Source: Amycolatopsis acidicola
GTDB lineage: Bacteria; Actinomycetota; Actinomycetes; Mycobacteriales; Pseudonocardiaceae
Reading direction: 5' to 3'
Assembly: GCF_007713735.2 (NCBI RefSeq)
Contig: NZ_VMNW02000038.1
Location: 1-64,000, forward strand
Length of the DNA stretch: 64,000 bases
The notes below the pieces were generated by a model. That model was not told the DNA's origin, searched no databases, and saw only the letters and a program-made list of their open reading frames with translations. Below, piece by piece: positions 60,250-64,000 of the stretch (the stretch's first letter is position 1; every line of letters starts with the position of its first letter). The position numbers and the translations under genes were made by a program.

Positions 60250-61545
60250 GTGATCACGACCGACCGGGAGTCCGGCGCTCTCCTCCTGCGCCAGCTGCGC
60301 GAAGGACGCGGCTGGTCATGGGCCGACCTCGCCCGAGCGCTGCGGGAAACGGCACGCCAGCTCGCGGTTGCGCCCTTGATGCACAGGCAGGTCACAAGCA
60401 TCCAACGCACGGTCGCCCGCTGGGAAAGCGTCTCCGACCGAACAAGCCCCGGCGACCGCTACCAGTTCCTGCTGGCGCACCTCTACGCGCGAACCCCGGC
60501 CGGCGGCCTGACGCTTGGTCCGGGGTCGGATTTCGACACCCTGATGGAGGCATTTCGTCACTTCGGCGCACCGCCGGAGCGCGCACGACAGCTCGTCGAG
60601 CTGGTCAGCAATGGTGAAGCAAACGCCGGCAGTGCACTGCTTCCCGCGAAGCTCGATGACGGCGTCATCAACGGGTTACACGAGTCGGTCCGGGCGATCA
60701 ACAAGCAGGTCGGCTCGACCCCGTTCGTCCGCCTTCAGCTTCAGCTCGCGCCGATCGTTGAGTCCTGCAGGCGCCTTCTGCAGCTTGATCACGCCGCTGC
60801 TCACCCGGGGCTGGCGCTGCTCACGACAGACGCGTATTCGCTCGCCGGCCGGTTGGCCTTCGAGACGCGTGACGACGAGGAAGCCATGCGGCTGTACGCC
60901 GACGCGACCAAGGCCGCCGGACACCTCGCGGACCGAAGCCATCGCGCCGCCGTCCGGACCAGCCACACCATGGTCACCTTGCATGCGACCGACGACCTGG
61001 AAGCGGCGCGCGCAATCGCCCGAGCCGCGACGGTCGATGCCCATCGCGGCTCCAGCTATGCGATTCGGGCTCGGGCACACGCAGTGCACGCTGAAATCTG
61101 TGCTCGTGCCAGCCAACCCGACAGCGCGGCCGCTGCGTTGAACCGAGCATGGAAGACCGTCGAACAGTTGACCATCGACGACCCGCACGGCGGGTTCAAC
61201 GCTGATCGGTTGAACGGATTCGACGGCTTGTGCGCCCTCCACGCGGGCGACGCACGCCACGCGCACGACAGCCTCGACCGGTCAATCTCGACTTTGCGGT
61301 CATCGCGGGATGCCGTTCAGCGCGGCATCGTCAGCACCGATCTCGCGCTCGCACGGCTACGCCTTGGCGATCCGGCCGCCTGCGTCGATCTTCTGCACCA
61401 AGCCGTCGACATCACCGCCACCACGGGCGGCCGAGTCGCAGCGCAGCGGATCAAGCTAGCGCGGCGTGATCTTCGGCCGTGGCGCACCGAAGACTTTCTG
61501 GCCGAACTCGACGACCACATTCACGACACCCTGATCGGCCGATAA
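60250..61545 (+). CDS. XRE-type regulator with TPR-like C-terminal domain
   Basis: The protein is 431 aa from GTG 60250. The N-terminal HTH region reads LLLRQLREGRGWSWADLARAL. The long C-terminal helical repeat region (about 145-420) has TPR-like pairs such as ALLTTDAYSLAGRLAFETRD and TDLALARLRLGDPAACVDLL. Large actinobacterial regulators of this build control accessory genes or bind peptides. It is probably in an operon with the SLOG-type gene. Confidence 0.78.
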   Translation: MITTDRESGALLLRQLREGRGWSWADLARALRETARQLAVAPLMHRQVTSIQRTVARWESVSDRTSPGDRYQFLLAHLYARTPAGGLTLGPGSDFDTLMEAFRHFGAPPERARQLVELVSNGEANAGSALLPAKLDDGVINGLHESVRAINKQVGSTPFVRLQLQLAPIVESCRRLLQLDHAAAHPGLALLTTDAYSLAGRLAFETRDDEEAMRLYADATKAAGHLADRSHRAAVRTSHTMVTLHATDDLEAARAIARAATVDAHRGSSYAIRARAHAVHAEICARASQPDSAAAALNRAWKTVEQLTIDDPHGGFNADRLNGFDGLCALHAGDARHAHDSLDRSISTLRSSRDAVQRGIVSTDLALARLRLGDPAACVDLLHQAVDITATTGGRVAAQRIKLARRDLRPWRTEDFLAELDDHIHDTLIGR

Positions 61546-61604
61546 CCAAGTCCCGCAGTCCGGAGTCTCCCGGCCCGGGGAAACCTATTGCTACGCAAGG
61601 GTTT

Positions 61605-61647
61605 GACCCGGGAAGCGGCGCCCTCCCCTGCAACCGCTTCCCGGGTC
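61605..61647 (+). terminator. Hairpin terminator after XRE/TPR gene
   Basis: GACCCGGGAAGCGG (61605-61618) pairs perfectly with CCGCTTCCCGGGTC (61634-61647) across a 15-base loop. It lies 60 bp after the stop codon. Confidence 0.8.
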
Positions 61648-61796
61648 GAGCGGCGCTGACTGGGGGTCTCAGATCGCCGCTCGGAAGGTGCCAGATGACC
61701 CCTCCCTACTGGACCACCTGGGTTACCCCTCCGACGACGATCATGCACGACTTCGCCAAAATCGTCAACTAGAGTGGTCTTATTGGCCCGATGTCG

Positions 61797-61925
61797 GCGT
61801 GGACGTCGTCACGCGACCAGGCCGCCGCCCGCGGTCAAGGCCTTGAACGCCGCCGAGCCCCGGACTCGGTCTCAAGGCCTTGACCGCGTCGATGCGGCGG
61901 CCTGGTGAATCGCGGACGTCCACGC
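61797..61925. repeat. Three-tier 129-bp hairpin
   Basis: Three nested perfect inverted repeats share one centre: GCGTGGACGTC (61797-61807) with GACGTCCACGC (61915-61925), ACCAGGCCGCCGC with GCGGCGGCCTGGT, and CGCGGTCAAGGCCTTGA with TCAAGGCCTTGACCGCG. Equal-sized 8-base unpaired blocks separate the first two tiers. The loop contains another small stem, CCGAG/CTCGG. It occupies the gene-free 61648-62093 gap, upstream of the LuxR/DprA/Prim-Pol operon. It may be a replication- or transfer-related structure or a very strong terminator. Confidence 0.85.
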
Positions 61926-62093
61926 GCGACACCGGACCACCTGAATGGACCGGGATCCCGAGATCAGCGCACCGCGCCGCGCTGATGCCCGGTCGGGGCG
62001 TTCGGCCACTACCCCCGTGGCCGAACGCCCCCCTGTTCTCGCCGCCCTTCGGCGGTCCGGATCGCGCCGCTCCACAGTCAAGGGAGGCCGCCG

Positions 62094-62399
62094 GTGCCGC
62101 AAAAACCGAAACTGTCCGAAGTGGAACTCGCCGTGCTGCGGGACGCCGCCAACGGCCTGGAAAACATCCAGATCGCCAACCGCCAGTTCCGCTCCGTCGA
62201 AACGATCCGCTCGCACCTGAAGAACATCTACCGCAAGCTCCACGCTCGTAACCGCACCCACGCTGTCGCGATCGCTTACCACATCGGCATTTTCGCCGGC
62301 CGGGCCCAGGAGGACGCACCGCGGATGCGGCCGCTGAGTCCGCAGCGCATCGCGAACCCGCAGATTTCCGGCCACGAAGGGCAGAAGCATGTCGACTGA
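62094..62399 (+). CDS. LuxR-type HTH protein
   Basis: The protein is 101 aa from GTG 62094 (GGGAGG upstream). It is almost only a GerE/LuxR HTH: LSEVELAVLRDAANGLEN and RSVETIRSHLKNIYRKL. There is no receiver or sensor domain. It overlaps the dprA-like gene by 11 bp, so it is the first gene of the operon and probably its regulator. Confidence 0.8.
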   Translation: MPQKPKLSEVELAVLRDAANGLENIQIANRQFRSVETIRSHLKNIYRKLHARNRTHAVAIAYHIGIFAGRAQEDAPRMRPLSPQRIANPQISGHEGQKHVD

Positions 62400-63297
62400 A
62401 GAAATCCGCCGCGCCCGGGCGACGCTCCTGCGCATGGTGGAGCCGCCCGCGCCGGAGACGCGCCGCCTGATCGCCGCCGTCGGGCCGGTCGAAGCGGCAC
62501 GCCTGCTCCACAGCGAACGGGCGCCCGACGAGGTAGTGGCGGAATGCCGACACGAGGCCGTGGTGGGGAATCCGGATTCCGATCTCCGACGCGCCGACGT
62601 GGTCAGGGCGCGTCTGGTGATCCCCGAAGATGACGAATGGCCAGACTTCGCCGACACGAATTCCGTTGGGGCCGAACCAATTGGTCTGTGGGTTCGCAGC
62701 GCGATGCCGCTGCGGGACCTGGTCCGACGAGCGATCTGCGTGGACGGGGCGCGCGCGGCGACATTATACGGCGAGTCCATCGCGAGTGACCTGAGCTACG
62801 AGCTCGCGCGGCGCGATTTCGTCGTGTGGAGTGGTGCGTCGTATGGCATCGCCAGTGCAGCCCACCGCGGCGGGCTGGTCAGCGAGGGTCTGACCGTCGC
62901 CGCGCTGCCGTGCGGCGTGGACGTGGACTACCCGATGGCCAACCGGAACCTGCTTGACCGGATCATCGGCAGCGGGGGCACGGTGAGCGAGTACCCGCCC
63001 GGGGTTCAGCCGTCGCGGGCGCGATTCGGTGCGAGGAGCCAGTTGCTCGCTTTCCTGACCGGCCTTGTCCTGATCGTCGAGGCTGGGAAGCGGAGCGGGT
63101 CACTGCCCGCCGCCGCTCAGGCGCGCAGCCTTGGTCGCCCGGTGTGCGCGGTACCCGGCCCTCTCGGGTCCGTGGCCTCCGCCGGTTGCCATCGCCTGAT
63201 CCAGGACGGTGCGCATCTCGTCACCAGCGCCCAGGACGTCATCGACGTTCTCCAGCATGGCGGGATCCGAGCCTCCGAAAAGGACGGTCACTCATGA
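62389..63297 (+). CDS. DprA/Smf-family DNA-processing protein
   Basis: The 302 aa protein has the DprA Rossmann domain in its second half: SGASYGIASAAHRGGL, TVAALPCGVDVDYP, LLDRIIGSGGTVSEYPPG, LVLIVEAGKRSGSL and PVCAVPGPLGSVASAGCH. Canonical DprA loads RecA on incoming single-stranded DNA. This copy is linked by ATGA to a Prim-Pol gene, so it is probably an element-borne version rather than the chromosomal competence gene. Confidence 0.88.
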   Translation: MSTEEIRRARATLLRMVEPPAPETRRLIAAVGPVEAARLLHSERAPDEVVAECRHEAVVGNPDSDLRRADVVRARLVIPEDDEWPDFADTNSVGAEPIGLWVRSAMPLRDLVRRAICVDGARAATLYGESIASDLSYELARRDFVVWSGASYGIASAAHRGGLVSEGLTVAALPCGVDVDYPMANRNLLDRIIGSGGTVSEYPPGVQPSRARFGARSQLLAFLTGLVLIVEAGKRSGSLPAAAQARSLGRPVCAVPGPLGSVASAGCHRLIQDGAHLVTSAQDVIDVLQHGGIRASEKDGHS

Positions 63298-64000
63298 GTC
63301 GCGCACTCGATATCCAGCACGGCAACGAGTTCCTTGCGTCGGCGCTCGCCGCCGCAGCTCGCGGGTGGCGGGTCTTTCCTCTCAAGCCTGGCACCAAGAA
63401 GCCGTCGATCGCAGCCTGGGAACAGCAGGCCACCGTCGATCCCGCCCGGATCCGCCAGTGGTGGGCGGCTGTCCCCGACCGCAACATCGGCGTCGCCTGC
63501 GGGCCTTCCGGACTGCTGGTTCTCGACCTCGACCCCGCCGACGGTCCCGTTCCACGGCGGTGGGCGGCACAGGGCATTGCCCACGGTCGCGACATGATCG
63601 CCCTGCTCGCGCGACGAGCGCACCAGCCCGATCCGACCGACACCCTGATCGTCGTAACGCCGCGCGGCGGCGAGCACCGCTACTTCCTTCGCCCCGAAGG
63701 CCTGTGGCGGCGCAGCACCGTGGGCGATCGAGGACGCGGGATCGGGTGGCGCGTCGACACCCGCGGTCCGGGCTCGCTGGTCGTCGCTCCGGGATCGGTC
63801 GGCTCGGCGAACGGGCACGCGGTCACGTACACGATCGTCCGTGACGGGCCCATCGCGCCGTTGCCCGACTGGCTGGCCGCCATGCTCACCCGGCAGTCGC
63901 CCCGCCGGCGGGTGACGATGCCTGCCGACATCAGGCCTGTCCCCAGCCGGCGGATCCGCGCCTACGTGAACGCCGCGATCACCGCGGAGTCCCGCGCGGT
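63294..64000 (+). CDS. Bifunctional DNA primase/polymerase (Prim-Pol), cut by window edge
   Basis: At least 235 codons run from ATG 63294 to the end of the window. The AEP Prim-Pol features are LAAAARGWRVFPLKPGTKKP near residue 20, the metal-binding DLDPADG (about 77) and the GGEHRYF box (about 127), followed by RGPGSLVVAPGS. These enzymes replicate plasmids and integrative elements of actinomycetes. The missing C-terminus probably holds a helicase or primase-associated domain. Confidence 0.87.
   Translation, partial: MSRALDIQHGNEFLASALAAAARGWRVFPLKPGTKKPSIAAWEQQATVDPARIRQWWAAVPDRNIGVACGPSGLLVLDLDPADGPVPRRWAAQGIAHGRDMIALLARRAHQPDPTDTLIVVTPRGGEHRYFLRPEGLWRRSTVGDRGRGIGWRVDTRGPGSLVVAPGSVGSANGHAVTYTIVRDGPIAPLPDWLAAMLTRQSPRRRVTMPADIRPVPSRRIRAYVNAAITAESRA

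Overview
The window comes from a high-GC actinomycete. Strong GC third-position bias, ATGA/GTGA-coupled operons, ESX/WXG-type proteins, a GT87 mannosyltransferase-like enzyme, DUF574-type methyltransferase and an actinobacterial type I-E CRISPR system all fit Pseudonocardiaceae (Amycolatopsis-like), but no 16S or core marker is present to prove the genus.

Region 1 (1-25,000) looks like ordinary chromosome. It holds TetR-controlled redox and methyltransferase genes. Two parallel catabolic loci each have a dihydrodipicolinate-synthase-family aldolase, an anion-symporter-type MFS carrier and an FAD oxidase; one sits beside a GntR regulator, the other under a LacI regulator with two matching operators. 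Then come an SMP-30 lactonase, an MFS exporter, an acyltransferase-3 protein, an unusual GTGTTGGC repeat patch, an alpha/beta hydrolase, a small ESX-like secretion cluster, a TetR/cytochrome P450 pair and a lipoprotein/GT87 pair.

Region 2 (25,044-29,870) opens with tRNA-Pro(GGG), its terminator and a tyrosine recombinase, so it is the probable left edge of an integrated island. A tetracycline-type ribosomal protection gene with two inactivating lesions and a scrap of an asparagine-synthetase gene follow.

Region 3 (29,871-46,950) is a type I-E CRISPR-Cas locus with three arrays. Array 1 (about 30 repeats) precedes an HD-only Cas3 piece, Cas3 helicase-nuclease, a separately encoded probable Cas3 C-terminal domain, Cse1, Cse2, Cas7e, Cas5e and Cas6e, a cas1 scar and Cas2e. 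Array 2 follows cas2. Array 3 lies 5 kb on, beyond a small cluster of an HTH-peptide deformylase fusion, a frameshifted radical SAM/SPASM gene, an AAA ATPase, a phosphotransferase and a GNAT acetyltransferase. The system looks able to interfere but not, by itself, to acquire spacers.

Region 4 (46,962-64,000) is accessory. It has a WXG-type toxin/immunity set, then an eleven-gene, mostly overlapping minus-strand operon (57,243-49,864). That operon's core is a thymidylate-synthase homologue with the Asn-to-Asp change typical of cytidylate hydroxymethylases, an NDP-kinase-like protein, a radical SAM enzyme, a DEDDh exonuclease, a HAD protein and an EEP-type phosphoesterase. A secreted trypsin-like protease, a DUF574 methyltransferase, a SLOG-type protein, an XRE/TPR regulator, a three-tier 129-bp hairpin and a LuxR-HTH/DprA/Prim-Pol operon close the window. 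The Prim-Pol gene runs off the right edge. The nucleotide-modifying operon and the reduced, split-Cas3 CRISPR locus are the most unusual systems here.
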